Assembly: GCA_903826575.1 (NCBI GenBank)
Contig: CAIKEU010000104.1
Span: forward strand, 1 to 64,000
Reading direction: 5' to 3'
Source: an uncultured bacterium
GTDB taxonomy: Bacteria > Actinomycetota > Actinomycetes > S36-B12 > CAIYMF01
DNA: 64,000 bases
The translations under genes and the position numbers were made by a program. The notes under the pieces were generated by a model. That model did no database searches. It saw only the letters and a program-made list of their open reading frames with translations, and had not been told where the DNA came from. Numbering within the stretch: position 1 is the first letter of the stretch; the number at the start of each line of letters is the position of its first letter. This document shows positions 17,582-26,565 of the stretch, piece after piece.

Positions 17582-18756
17582 CATTTTCACCGCCGGAGTC
17601 CGTTGATGTGGTCATCATCGGTGGTGGAGTCGTTGGTTGTAGCACAGCCTTCCATCTTGCAGAAGCGGGTAAAAGCGTTCTGCTCGTTGAGAAGTCAGCG
17701 ATTGCGAGTGGTTCATCATCCAAGGCAGCCGGTGGTGTGCGGGCGTGTTTCTCCGACCCGGTAAATGTGGCCCTTGGCAAGCGTTCACTTGATTTGCTCG
17801 CCGATATTGGTACCCGTCCGGGCGGCGATATTGATCTGCATCGCGTCGGCTATCTGTTTCTGTGCACCACGTCGGAGCAGATGAACGAATTCGGTTCGGC
17901 GGTTGAAGTGCATAACAGTCACGGTGTCCGCTCGTCGATGATCGGCGTAGAACAGGTTCACCAGTTATCGCCACTTGCCAACGTTGACGATGTGGTGGGC
18001 GGATGTTGGTCGCCTGACGACGGCACCTGTACGCCTGAGGCCGTCGTACAGGCGTATGCCGCCGGTGCACGCCGGAATGGGGCGCTGCTGTTGACGAACA
18101 CGGAGTTCATCAGTGCGGACATCCGCGATGGGCACATTCGCTCCGTCGAGATCCGATCGGGCGAGGAATCGGCACACGTATCTGCGTCGTCCGTTGTAAT
18201 CGCTTCAGGAGCGTGGTCCAAGGCCGTGGGGGCGGCATTCGGAATTGACCTTCCTGTCGAACCGGTCCGACGCGAGATCATCGTCACTGGCCCTATTGCG
18301 GGTGTCGACCCAGCGGTTGTTGCTCGGTCGCCGATGACGATCGACGCCGCATCCACCTTCTACTTTCACAGCGAAGGCCGCGGTGTCCTTGCCGGTTTTA
18401 GCGATCCGAGCGTGCAGCCCGGATTCGATCTAACTCGCGATCCTTCGTATCTCGAAAAGTTGGTTGAGCTCGCCTCGTACCGGGCGCCACTGCTGGTGAA
18501 CGCTGAGGTAACTGGTGGTTGGGCTGGTTACTACGAAGTATCACCAGACCACGATGGAATCGTCGGGCGCTCTTCTGACGTAGGTGGCGTCTTCTACGCC
18601 ACGGGGTTCTCGGGCCACGGATTCCTTCAGGGACCGGCTATTGGTGAAATCTTGCGTGATCTGATCCTTGGCCGAGAGCCGTCGATCGATATTGCGCCGC
18701 TCAGTAATGATCGCTTTAGCGCGGGCCGCCGCCGAGATGAACGCCATCTCGTCTGA
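17578..18756 (+). CDS. FAD-dependent amine/amino-acid oxidase (DAO family, sarcosine oxidase beta-like)
   Basis: A 392-residue oxidoreductase of the D-amino-acid-oxidase/sarcosine-oxidase family. The dinucleotide-binding motif VVIIGGGVVGCSTAFHLAEA (residues 10-29) and VEKSAIASGSSSKAAGGVR bind FAD; the C-terminal YYEVSPDHDGIVG and GFSGHGFLQGPAIG segments are family hallmarks. It starts at a GTG whose GTGA overlaps the stop of the aldehyde dehydrogenase gene. It probably oxidises a secondary amine or cyclic imino acid to an imine or semialdehyde that the dehydrogenase then oxidises. The substrate cannot be fixed from sequence. Confidence 0.85.
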   Translation: MTFSPPESVDVVIIGGGVVGCSTAFHLAEAGKSVLLVEKSAIASGSSSKAAGGVRACFSDPVNVALGKRSLDLLADIGTRPGGDIDLHRVGYLFLCTTSEQMNEFGSAVEVHNSHGVRSSMIGVEQVHQLSPLANVDDVVGGCWSPDDGTCTPEAVVQAYAAGARRNGALLLTNTEFISADIRDGHIRSVEIRSGEESAHVSASSVVIASGAWSKAVGAAFGIDLPVEPVRREIIVTGPIAGVDPAVVARSPMTIDAASTFYFHSEGRGVLAGFSDPSVQPGFDLTRDPSYLEKLVELASYRAPLLVNAEVTGGWAGYYEVSPDHDGIVGRSSDVGGVFYATGFSGHGFLQGPAIGEILRDLILGREPSIDIAPLSNDRFSAGRRRDERHLV

Positions 18757-18782
18757 GAATGGTTCACGGTGCGGCCCTGCTG

Positions 18783-18808
18783 GCACCTTCTTCAGTTCCT
18801 CAAGGTGC
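18783..18808 (+). terminator. weak hairpin after the oxidase gene
   Basis: GCACCTT and AAGGTGC form a 7-base stem with a 12-base loop, 27 bases past the oxidase stop. There is no T-run, so only a weak terminator is suggested. Confidence 0.3.
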
Positions 18809-18875
18809 GGGCTTCGGACAACGGTATTCACTACGGTTGTCAGGACATGAGTTTTCGATTTCAGGAGGAAGTGAC

Positions 18876-19370
18876 ATGGCGGGTCTGGAAGATCTTCTCG
18901 GAGGATTGATGGGCGGTGGCCAGGGTGGCCAGGGTGGTCAGGGTGGAACGCCAGATCTCGGCGCGATGCTTGGTCAGCTCACCGGCCAGGGCGGCGCTGG
19001 TGGTTTGGACATGGGCAAGTTGGCGGCACTGGCTGGCCCGCTCCTGGCCACGATTCAGCAGAGCGGCGGCCTCGACAAAATCCTGGGCCAGTTGCAGAGC
19101 GGTGGCCTCGGCGATGCAGTGAGTTCGTGGGTTGGCACGGGTGCCAATCAGGCTGTTGACCCGGCTGCACTTAGCAACGCTTTCGGCACCGACCAGGTTG
19201 CGAATATCGCTAACCAGGCTGGCGTCTCTGTGGATGAAGCGCAGCAGGGTCTGTCCAACCTACTTCCCGGCCTGGTTGATCAGGCCAGCCCGTCGGGGCA
19301 GCTACCCGATTCGGGTTCGATGAACGACATGCTCAGCCAGCTCGGATCGCTCTTCGGTGGCTCCAAGTAG
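18876..19370 (+). CDS. YidB/DUF937-like protein
   Basis: A 164-residue glycine/glutamine-rich protein similar to YidB (DUF937). It opens with MAGLEDLLGGLMGGGQ, has three QGG repeats (about 17-24), then alternating hydrophobic helices ending MLSQLGSLFGGSK. AGGAGG sits 8 bases before the ATG at 18876, which fixes the start; the longer open frame upstream is spurious. Function is unknown in bacteria generally. It stands alone between an oxidase operon and a strong terminator. Confidence 0.85.
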   Translation: MAGLEDLLGGLMGGGQGGQGGQGGTPDLGAMLGQLTGQGGAGGLDMGKLAALAGPLLATIQQSGGLDKILGQLQSGGLGDAVSSWVGTGANQAVDPAALSNAFGTDQVANIANQAGVSVDEAQQGLSNLLPGLVDQASPSGQLPDSGSMNDMLSQLGSLFGGSK

Positions 19371-19388
19371 CGCTGCCGCTCGGATCGT

Positions 19389-19434
19389 GACAGCGGGCGG
19401 TGACCCTTGAAAGAGGTTGTCACCGCCCGCTGTC
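19389..19434. terminator. strong bidirectional terminator
   Basis: A perfect 16-base inverted repeat (GACAGCGGGCGGTGAC and its complement) with a 14-base loop lies between the convergent YidB-like gene and the uncharacterised gene ending at 19456. Confidence 0.8.
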
Positions 19435-19455
19435 TTGTCGTGATCGGACTGCGGA

Positions 19456-20994
19456 TCAGCCGCGAACGAGCATTCCCATTGCGGCGGCGATTCCTAGGAC
19501 GGACCGCGGCGCATAGGCAGATGTCCATAGCCCTGCATGAGCAGCTTGGATGGCCCATGGCTCGTCCGGATGTTGAATCGTCGCGTCTGGGCGGGCCAAT
19601 GACGTGGGTGAACGCAGGTCGTGCACCAACAGTGCAGCCATGATGGTGTTCGACGTCGACGGGTCGAATACTTCGACCCCAAAGCGGTGGGCGCCAGCAT
19701 AGGCGGCGGCAAGTGCGCGATTCTTCACGACTGATCGAGTCCGGGTCGCTGGCGCTACGTTTAACGAGGCCCAGATCCCGTCGCGTCGCGATACCGTTGC
19801 TCGCCAGCGCTGAAGTCGTTTGGCAAGAGCATAATTTGGACCTTGGATCGACACGAGACAGTCGGCTATTCCAATCTCACCGCGATCAGTGCTGATCGTC
19901 TCTGGGTAGTTCGGGGCAAATTTGCCCGTCGCTCGTAGTGGCAGTTGCGCGACCTTGCCCAAGCCGCGCGCGTCCCATCGACGACGTGATTCCTCGACGG
20001 TTGACGGTGAGACGGCGTAAACGTCCGTCGGTGTTGCGAGAAAGGCAAGACCTATGTCGGTGCGCGTATCTAGCACCGCTGCTGCCAACACGTCGGTTGC
20101 AAGGCCGAGACGTAGGTGGGTGGCGCCATCGGCGTAGGTGTAATTGCCCAGGATGTACGGCACATCGATAGTGCAAAGCCAGGAGTAGAGCTCAGGTAAT
20201 TGTTTGATGATGTCGATTCCGGCTGCACGTGCGAGTTCGTCGTCTTGATCAGGTGCAACGATCGCCTTGAGTTTGTTGTCGATCGGCACCGGAACCGATA
20301 GTCGGCCCGACGAGTTTCGAGCGACGGCGATAACGCGATGCCAAATCTCGGGGCGTGGCAAATCCACCGCAATGACGTGTGCGCCCCAGCGAAGCAGCGA
20401 TCGCAACGGGCCCATTTCGGCGCCGGCCCCGAGTACGACCACCGTCACATCGGACAGATCGAGCAAACCGGAATTGTCGAGCACGCCATGAAGTGCACTG
20501 GCGAAACCCCGCTCAACGATTCCGTTCGCAACCCAGTCATCGAGTTGTTTACGCACCTCGGGCGCAAACAATCGTGCACCGTGCATGGGGATCGTGAGCC
20601 CTGGATCGCGAGCCACTTCGCCTTGCACAGTGACCGTGCGGAACACCGGGTCGCCAGAGCGCACAAGCGCCTCACGGGCAGGCACCTGCTCACCATCGCG
20701 CACGATGACCGCGTGGCGATGTAATTCCTCTAAACCTGCGGCCGCAATGGCATATGCGGTGTGCGAGGTGGTTGTTCCAGTGCTTACGAGATCGCGGAAC
20801 GGGCCCATATAGTCGTTACGCCAGTTCTTAACCGCTGTGATGTGATTGCCGGCGGCTGGATCGGCGGCGTTCATGGCGGTCGTGACAACGTCTCGTCCTA
20901 CTCGCGTAGTGCTGACTCGTCCGTCTAGGCCAACGGCGATGTCGAGCCCACGGTTGGGGTCGAGAGTTACGTCGTCGTCAGCCATAGTCGTCAT
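19456..20994 (-). CDS. uncharacterised protein with a Rossmann-like nucleotide-binding segment
   Basis: A 512-residue protein I do not recognise. Midway, VTVVVLGAGAEMGPLRSLLRWGAHVIAVDLPRPEIW (about residues 183-218) looks like a beta-alpha-beta dinucleotide or SAM fold with an acidic end to strand 2 (AVD). Conserved-looking blocks flank it: KNWRNDYMGPFRDLVSTG near 57 and DVPYILGNYTYADGATH near 279. There is no signal peptide or clear membrane segment. It lies 25 bases downstream of an EamA transporter and glgA on the same strand, so it may share their operon. Possible roles are a dehydrogenase or methyltransferase; not determined. Confidence 0.6.
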   Translation of the reverse strand: MTTMADDDVTLDPNRGLDIAVGLDGRVSTTRVGRDVVTTAMNAADPAAGNHITAVKNWRNDYMGPFRDLVSTGTTTSHTAYAIAAAGLEELHRHAVIVRDGEQVPAREALVRSGDPVFRTVTVQGEVARDPGLTIPMHGARLFAPEVRKQLDDWVANGIVERGFASALHGVLDNSGLLDLSDVTVVVLGAGAEMGPLRSLLRWGAHVIAVDLPRPEIWHRVIAVARNSSGRLSVPVPIDNKLKAIVAPDQDDELARAAGIDIIKQLPELYSWLCTIDVPYILGNYTYADGATHLRLGLATDVLAAAVLDTRTDIGLAFLATPTDVYAVSPSTVEESRRRWDARGLGKVAQLPLRATGKFAPNYPETISTDRGEIGIADCLVSIQGPNYALAKRLQRWRATVSRRDGIWASLNVAPATRTRSVVKNRALAAAYAGAHRFGVEVFDPSTSNTIMAALLVHDLRSPTSLARPDATIQHPDEPWAIQAAHAGLWTSAYAPRSVLGIAAAMGMLVRG

Positions 20995-21019
20995 TTCACC
21001 ACGTCTGGAATTCGCACCG

Positions 21020-21958
21020 CTACCGGGACGTTTCTGCGACGATCACGGCGCCGAGAACGATCGCACCGCCGAGAATTTGAATCGGCGTCATGACCTCTCC
21101 GAGTAATGCAAATGCGATCAGTGATGCGATTACCGGTTCCGTCATTCCCACGATGGACGCCTGCGTGGCACGAAGATGGCGCAAGCTTTGCAGTACGAGA
21201 GCGAAAGGCAACACAGTTCCAAAGACCACCATGTAGACCATTAGGTACCACGCGGGGACTGTCGGGCCAGATCCGTCCATCAGCGTGATCGATGACGTGA
21301 CCTTCTCCCATGGAAAGAGCCACCACGGTTGAACAATGGCCCAGAAGAGAGCAGCTGCCCCGAATCCCCACATAGTGAGCGAAACCGGATCGCGATGCGC
21401 TACTAGTTTCTCGCCTTCGATGAAGTACAAGGCTAGGGCGACTGCAGCACCCAGAGCGGCGGCGAGCCCAATCGCGTCGAGAGTGAATCCCTCCCACACC
21501 TGAGCGACCATCGCAAGGCCGACCATGGCGAGTGCGAGTGCGGCAAATACTCGATTGCGGACAGGTTCGTGCATCGCGTACTTGAACCACAGTGCAACCA
21601 TGATCGGCGCGGTGAATTCAAAGAGCAGGCTGACACCGATGGGCATTCTTTCGATCGACAAGAAGTACAGGGATTGCGTTGTCGCGATGCCCAAGATGCC
21701 GTAAATAAGAAGGCCCTTTACTTCGCCTTTGGGCAATCGGAAGGCAGAGCGATTCGTGATTGCGACCACGACGACGAGAATCACGAAGGCGAGCGTGACT
21801 CGTAACTGAGATAGCCGTGCCCAGAAAATCCCATCGAGCAGTAAGTATTTACTAACCGTCCCGTTGAGCGAGAAAAGTGTCGACGCAAGTAAGTAGGTGG
21901 CGTAACCGAGTGCGGGATGCCGGTGGAATTCACGCTGAGTGGTTGCCTTTGACGTCAC
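21020..21958 (-). CDS. EamA/DMT-family transporter
   Basis: A 312-residue membrane protein with about ten hydrophobic helices in two EamA repeats; the second begins near ALGAAVALALYFIEGEK. Family marks include RLSQLRVTLAFV near residue 48 and the C-terminal SIVGMTEPVIASLIAFALLGE of the RhtA-like subgroup, which exports amino acids and related metabolites. It starts at a GTG whose GTGA overlaps the glgA stop, so it is translationally coupled to glgA. The substrate is unknown. Confidence 0.88.
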   Translation of the reverse strand: MTSKATTQREFHRHPALGYATYLLASTLFSLNGTVSKYLLLDGIFWARLSQLRVTLAFVILVVVVAITNRSAFRLPKGEVKGLLIYGILGIATTQSLYFLSIERMPIGVSLLFEFTAPIMVALWFKYAMHEPVRNRVFAALALAMVGLAMVAQVWEGFTLDAIGLAAALGAAVALALYFIEGEKLVAHRDPVSLTMWGFGAAALFWAIVQPWWLFPWEKVTSSITLMDGSGPTVPAWYLMVYMVVFGTVLPFALVLQSLRHLRATQASIVGMTEPVIASLIAFALLGEVMTPIQILGGAIVLGAVIVAETSR

Positions 21959-23130
21959 GGGATCGGTGCACCCGGAACCGCGCCGGCAGCGGAGTACACC
22001 TCAACGGTGCGCGCGGCAACCACATCCCAACCGAAGTCGGAAATCGCACGATCCCGGCCGGCGACACCCATGCTTCGAGCGCGTTCAGGATTGGCCACAC
22101 ATTCGTTTATGGCTGCGGCGAATTCACGCTCAAAGGTGCCTGGATCCTGCTCGTTGTAGTGGATGAGTAGGCCGGTGTTGCCGTCGACGACAACCTCGGG
22201 AATACCACCCACATCGGAGGCGATGACCGCTGTCGAACAGGCCATCGCTTCTAGATTCACGATGCCCAGCGGCTCGTAAATCGATGGGCATAGGAATGCG
22301 GTCGCGTGGGTCAAGATCTGCTGTATGACTGGCCGTGGCGCGTGCTCTTGAATCCAAACGACGTCGTGGGTGCTGCGCAGATCCTCGATGGCGCTGGCAG
22401 TTTCACGACCGATCTCGGGGGTGTCAGGGGCGGAAGCGCAGAAGACGAATTGAATCTGCGGATCCATCTGCTTGATCGCTGCAAGCAGGTGAGGGATCCC
22501 CTTCTGGCGAGTAATGCGCCCGACGAACACGACGTACGGCCGATCTGTTGCAACACCGTACTTAGTCAGTAGTTCCTTGTCCGAGTCCGGCTGCCACGCG
22601 ACCGTGTCGATGCCGTTGCGCACCACATGTACGCGGTCGGGGTCAAGGAAGGGATACACCTCGAGCACGTCACGCCTCATGCCATCGGATACTGCGATGA
22701 TGGCGGCGGCTTCGCGGTACGTACTCGATTCGATCCATGACGAGGTGCGGTATCCGCCAGCGAGTTGTTCTGCCTTCCACGGTCGTCGAGGCTCAAGTGA
22801 ATGTGCGGTAATCACGTGGGGAACGCCCAGGATTTCGCCTGCAACATGGCCCGCAAAGTTGGTGTACCAGGTATGTGAGTGCACGACATCGACGTGATCG
22901 ATTGTTCGGACCATATCGAGGTCTACTGCCAGGGTCTGGAGTGCTCCATTTGAGTCGGAGAAATCCGGCGGCACGCTGTGACCGTTGGCGCCCGTCCTAG
23001 AAGGGCCGAACGCGTGAACCCGCACGTCAGCGAGCGGACGAAGCTCGCGAACGAGCTCCTCGACATGCACTCCCGCACCGCCGTAGACATCAGGCGGCCA
23101 CTCCTTGGTCAATATTCCCACTCGTAGCAC
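21955..23130 (-). CDS. glgA: glycogen synthase (GT4, actinobacterial GlgA/GlgM type)
   Basis: A 391-residue GT-B glycosyltransferase. It opens [26 protein letters not shown], the donor-domain segment [16 protein letters not shown] lies near residue 210, and the C-terminal ExE-like motif [18 protein letters not shown] is present. It is orthologous in size and context to M. tuberculosis Rv1212c, divergent from glgC, which makes maltose-1-phosphate or extends alpha-glucan from ADP-glucose. The GTG at 23130 has TAGTCT ending 7 bases upstream and no ribosome site, suggesting leaderless translation. The 173 extra codons open upstream are antisense to glgC and are discarded. Confidence 0.9.
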   Translation of the reverse strand: MLRVGILTKEWPPDVYGGAGVHVEELVRELRPLADVRVHAFGPSRTGANGHSVPPDFSDSNGALQTLAVDLDMVRTIDHVDVVHSHTWYTNFAGHVAGEILGVPHVITAHSLEPRRPWKAEQLAGGYRTSSWIESSTYREAAAIIAVSDGMRRDVLEVYPFLDPDRVHVVRNGIDTVAWQPDSDKELLTKYGVATDRPYVVFVGRITRQKGIPHLLAAIKQMDPQIQFVFCASAPDTPEIGRETASAIEDLRSTHDVVWIQEHAPRPVIQQILTHATAFLCPSIYEPLGIVNLEAMACSTAVIASDVGGIPEVVVDGNTGLLIHYNEQDPGTFEREFAAAINECVANPERARSMGVAGRDRAISDFGWDVVAARTVEVYSAAGAVPGAPIP

Positions 23131-23137
23131 AGACGTA

Positions 23138-23160
23138 AGACTAGACGGAACGGCTACCCT
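23138..23160. promoter_or_regulatory. divergent overlapping promoters for leaderless glgA and glgC
   Basis: On the minus strand, TAGTCT (23143-23138) ends 7 bases before the glgA GTG. On the plus strand, TACCCT (23155-23160) ends 6 bases before the glgC GTG at 23167. Both match TANNNT placed so that transcription would begin at the start codon. The two -10 elements are only 11 bases apart, so polymerases would interfere. Confidence 0.5.
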
Positions 23161-23166
23161 GTGACT

Positions 23167-24390
23167 GTGGCAAACCGCGACGTCCTCGGAATTGTGCTCG
23201 CTGGCGGCGAGGGTAAGCGCCTCATGCCCCTGACCGCAGACCGAGCCAAGCCCGCCGTTCCCTTTGGTGGTGCGTACCGACTCGTTGATTTCGTCTTGTC
23301 GAATCTGGTGAATGCTGGCTACCTGCGGATCTGCGTTCTGACGCAATACAAGTCGCACTCCCTCGACCGACACATCACCACGACGTGGCGGATGTCGACT
23401 CTGCTCGGCAACTACATCACCCCCGTTCCGGCCCAGCAGCGGCTCGGACCACGTTGGTATACGGGTTCGGCCGACGCTATTTTCCAGAGTTTGAACCTCG
23501 TCTATGACGAGAGCCCGACCTACGTTGTGGTGTTCGGCGCAGATCACGTGTACCGGATGGATCCCGAGCAGATGGTGCGTCAGCACATCGAATCTGGTGC
23601 GGGTGTTACGGTCGCTGGCATCCGCGTACCGATCGATCAGGGCCCGCAATTCGGAGTCATCGAAACCGCTTCAGATGGGCGCACCATCGAACGGTTTGTT
23701 GAGAAGCCTTTGGATCCTCCGGCGATCCCAGGTGATCCTGATCACTGCTACGCATCGATGGGCAACTACGTCTTTAGTACGGACGTTCTGGTCGAAGCGT
23801 TACGTATCGACGCAGCTGATGAGTCGTCACTTCACGACATGGGCACGAACATCATTCCGATGCTGACCGAGCAGGGACTGGCCGAGGTGTACGACTTCGA
23901 TCAGAACGTCGTCCCTGGTTCGACGGAGCGCGATAAGGGGTATTGGCGCGACGTCGGAACCCTAGATGCGTATCACGATGCACACATGGATCTTGTGTCT
24001 GTGCACCCGGTCTTCAACCTCTACAACCGACAATGGCCGATCCTTTCGCACCTTCCGCCGCTTCCTCCGGCGAAGTTCGTCGAGGGTGGCAATTCACATG
24101 AGTCGATGGTGGGTGCGGGCTCGATTGTTTCAGGTGCGCATGTGCGCAACTCAGTGCTGTCGTACGACGTGAACATCCGCGAAGGTGCCTACGTCGAAGG
24201 ATCAGTGTTGATGCCCGGAGTTCGTATTGGCCGTGGCGCCGTTGTTCGTAGGGCAATTCTCGACAAGAACGTCATCGTTCCAGATGGTGCCCAAATCGGT
24301 GTTAATCCAGAGATGGACCGCGAGCACTACACGATGAGCCCCGGCGGCATCATCGTGGTGGGTAAGGGACAGAAAGTCGAACTGGGCTGA
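23167..24390 (+). CDS. glgC: glucose-1-phosphate adenylyltransferase
   Basis: A 407-residue ADP-glucose pyrophosphorylase making the glucosyl donor for glycogen. [16 protein letters not shown] and [13 protein letters not shown] form the nucleotidyltransferase core, [11 protein letters not shown] and [11 protein letters not shown] carry the active-site aspartate, FVEKP binds sugar phosphate, and the C-terminal left-handed beta-helix runs from about residue 300. Two in-frame GTGs (23161, 23167) are possible; I prefer 23167 because TACCCT then lies exactly 6 bases upstream as a leaderless -10 element. Regulation by allosteric metabolites is known for the family. Confidence 0.93.
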   Translation: MANRDVLGIVLAGGEGKRLMPLTADRAKPAVPFGGAYRLVDFVLSNLVNAGYLRICVLTQYKSHSLDRHITTTWRMSTLLGNYITPVPAQQRLGPRWYTGSADAIFQSLNLVYDESPTYVVVFGADHVYRMDPEQMVRQHIESGAGVTVAGIRVPIDQGPQFGVIETASDGRTIERFVEKPLDPPAIPGDPDHCYASMGNYVFSTDVLVEALRIDAADESSLHDMGTNIIPMLTEQGLAEVYDFDQNVVPGSTERDKGYWRDVGTLDAYHDAHMDLVSVHPVFNLYNRQWPILSHLPPLPPAKFVEGGNSHESMVGAGSIVSGAHVRNSVLSYDVNIREGAYVEGSVLMPGVRIGRGAVVRRAILDKNVIVPDGAQIGVNPEMDREHYTMSPGGIIVVGKGQKVELG

Positions 24391-24410
24391 TCGAAGGATC
24401 GGGGCTGCTC

Positions 24411-24626
24411 TTACGCAGTTGCTGCGTGGCGCTCTTCGACTAACTCGATGGCAGACGGATCGGTCAGATTGATGACGGCCAACTGCGCATGTTCTTCAAG
24501 GTGCGCATCGGCAAGTTCCCTAATCGAGGATCGCATTCTGCGGGCGTCTGACTGCCAACCACATGAGCAAACGGCCCGGCAAAATCGGCCGTCTACGATC
24601 TCGACTACATGCTCCCCGTTCGTCAC
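24411..24626 (-). CDS. small conserved protein with CSCGW motif
   Basis: A 71-residue protein if started at the GTG at 24626. It contains a Cys-x-Cys motif (RAVCSCGWQSDAR, about residues 18-30) followed by an acidic/histidine-rich helix (DAHLEEHAQ). The CSCGW pattern suggests a small metal-binding actinobacterial protein, but I do not recognise a function. The frame remains open upstream into pstB, so the true start is uncertain; no strong ribosome site is seen. It lies 49 bases after pstB and may be the last gene of the pst operon. Confidence 0.5.
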   Translation of the reverse strand: MTNGEHVVEIVDGRFCRAVCSCGWQSDARRMRSSIRELADAHLEEHAQLAVINLTDPSAIELVEERHAATA

Positions 24627-24675
24627 AAGTAGGACGCTACTCCAAACAAAGACCGATGTCAGATCGATTGGGAGG

Positions 24676-25455
24676 TTAGCCGAACCGGCCGGAGATGTAG
24701 TCCTCAGTCGCCTCTTGAGTCGGGTTCGAGAAGATCCGTTCGGTGGGCGCGATCTCCACCAAACGACCGGGTTGACCAACGCCCGGAAGGTTGAAAAATG
24801 CCGTCGTTTCAGAAACGCGCGCGGCCTGTTGCATGTTGTGCGTCACGATGACGATCGTGTAATCGGCTTTGAGTTGCTCGATGAGATCTTCGATCGCGAG
24901 GGTCGAGATGGGGTCAAGGGCCGAGCAGGGCTCATCCATCAAGAGGATTTGTGGCTGAACGGCGATGGCCCGCGCGATACAAAGACGCTGCTGCTGCCCA
25001 CCGGATAGTCCGCCACCTGGCCGATCGAGGCGTTCTTTGACTTCCTCCCACAGATTGGCCTGACGAAGTGAGCGCTCAACGATGGAATCCAGCTCGGCCT
25101 TCGACCGCTTCTTACCATCGAGAGTCAGACCTGCAACGACGTTTTCGGAGATGCTCATCGTCGGGAACGGGTTGGGCCGCTGGAACACCATGCCGATGGT
25201 TCGACGAACGTTCACCGGATCAATATCGGGACCGTAGATATCCTCACCATCAAGCAAGACTTGACCGGTGACGTATGCACGCGGAATTACCTCGTGCATA
25301 CGGTTGATCGTGCGTAGCACCGTGGACTTACCGCAACCAGACGGACCGATGAATGCCGTGACGGACTTGGGCTCGATTGACAGCGAAACATCACCAACAG
25401 CCTTGAACGTGCCGTAATAGGCATCAAGGTTGGCGATGTCGATTCGCTTGGCCAT
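24676..25455 (-). CDS. pstB: phosphate ABC transporter ATP-binding protein
   Basis: A 259-residue ATPase of the high-affinity phosphate importer. Walker [10 protein letters not shown] is at residues 37-45, a Q-loop follows ([13 protein letters not shown]), the signature is [14 protein letters not shown], Walker B is ILLMDEP, and the switch histidine is in IVIVTHN. PstB-specific NPFP and the C-terminal EDYISGRFG are present. It is the last core gene of pstS-pstC-pstA-pstB, 24 bases after pstA. Expression is expected under RegX3 control through the box before pstS. Confidence 0.96.
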   Translation of the reverse strand: MAKRIDIANLDAYYGTFKAVGDVSLSIEPKSVTAFIGPSGCGKSTVLRTINRMHEVIPRAYVTGQVLLDGEDIYGPDIDPVNVRRTIGMVFQRPNPFPTMSISENVVAGLTLDGKKRSKAELDSIVERSLRQANLWEEVKERLDRPGGGLSGGQQQRLCIARAIAVQPQILLMDEPCSALDPISTLAIEDLIEQLKADYTIVIVTHNMQQAARVSETTAFFNLPGVGQPGRLVEIAPTERIFSNPTQEATEDYISGRFG

Positions 25456-25479
25456 GTTTCGATTCCCCAGATCCGTCGG

Positions 25480-26565
25480 TTAGAACTTCTTGACGCCGGT
25501 AAACCGGGCGATGAGTCGAGCACCAGCGTAGAAGAGCATCACGATAGTAATCAGCACCAGGGCTCCACCCCAGGCCCGGTCCTGTGAAGCCTGGGTGCCA
25601 CTGGTGAATTGATCCCAGATGAAGGTTGGTAAGGCAGCCTGTGGACCCTTGAAGGCGTTGTAGTTGAACGATTGCGAGAGGAACGTCGTGAGGAGCAACG
25701 GTGCGGTTTCGCCGGCGATTCGAGCGATGGCCAGCATGACACCGGTGATGATTCCCGCCAGGGCTGTTGGCAGCACGATCTTGGTGATGGTGCGCCAGCG
25801 GGGGATCCCAAGTGCCAGCGATGCCTCTCGTAGCTCGCGGGGCACGATGCGGAGCATTTCCTCAGTTGATCGGACAACGACCGGAAGCATGAGGATGGCC
25901 AAGGCAATCGCTGCTGCGAAACCCGATCGAGGTAGGCCAAGGGTCAGAATGAAAGCCGAGTAAACGAACAAACCAACGATCACCGATGGAACACCGGTCA
26001 TGACATCGACCACGAAACCGATCGCACGAGCGAGCCGGGACGACTTGGCATCAGCGGTGTATTCGACAAGATAAATCGCAGCGAGGATTCCCAGTGGCAC
26101 CCCCATCAGTGCGGCCAGGCCCACTTGCTGGAAGGTGCCGACGATGGCGTGCTGTAGCCCACCACCGGGACCTTGGGTATCGACATTGCGCATGGAGTGC
26201 GTCAAGAAGGTCATGCTAATGACCTTGATTCCCTTGACGAATACCGTTGCTAGCACTGCGATCAGAGGTGTGGCAGCGATGACGAATGTGGCGTAGACGG
26301 CCGTCGTGGCTAATCGGTCCACCGCGTGACGTCGGCCTTCGACCCGAAGGCTCCAGCCTGTCTGGAAAATTACGAAGAGAATGGCAGCCACGACAGCAGT
26401 TCCAGCAACACCGTCCACTGCGCTGATCAGGTTGAGAAGCAGCGAGATGACGATGCCAGCCGCGGCAGCCGCGAGTGGAGCCCAGCGTGGCAGTTGTCGT
26501 CCGGCTAAGAGGTCGTGAAGGGCCGGCTCCGTCGCGGGCGCCGGCGTCATCTGGGTAGTGCTCAT
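25480..26565 (-). CDS. pstA: phosphate ABC transporter permease PstA
   Basis: A 361-residue inner-membrane permease with a long N-terminus: two helices (about 33-75), then the six-helix BPD_transp_1 domain. The EAA loop is visible as ELREASLALGIPRWRTITKIVLPTALAGIITG. The N-terminal helices and the 'AARAIG...VVDVMTGVPSVIVG' region match PstA. The ATG at 26565 shares a TGATG overlap with the pstC stop, so the two permease subunits are translated in a coupled way. Confidence 0.95.
   Translation of the reverse strand: MSTTQMTPAPATEPALHDLLAGRQLPRWAPLAAAAAGIVISLLLNLISAVDGVAGTAVVAAILFVIFQTGWSLRVEGRRHAVDRLATTAVYATFVIAATPLIAVLATVFVKGIKVISMTFLTHSMRNVDTQGPGGGLQHAIVGTFQQVGLAALMGVPLGILAAIYLVEYTADAKSSRLARAIGFVVDVMTGVPSVIVGLFVYSAFILTLGLPRSGFAAAIALAILMLPVVVRSTEEMLRIVPRELREASLALGIPRWRTITKIVLPTALAGIITGVMLAIARIAGETAPLLLTTFLSQSFNYNAFKGPQAALPTFIWDQFTSGTQASQDRAWGGALVLITIVMLFYAGARLIARFTGVKKF

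Noticed and set aside
23131-23649. Extra 173 codons upstream of glgA
   Set aside because: They are antisense to glgC and match nothing; glgA homologues begin at the position of the GTG at 23130.
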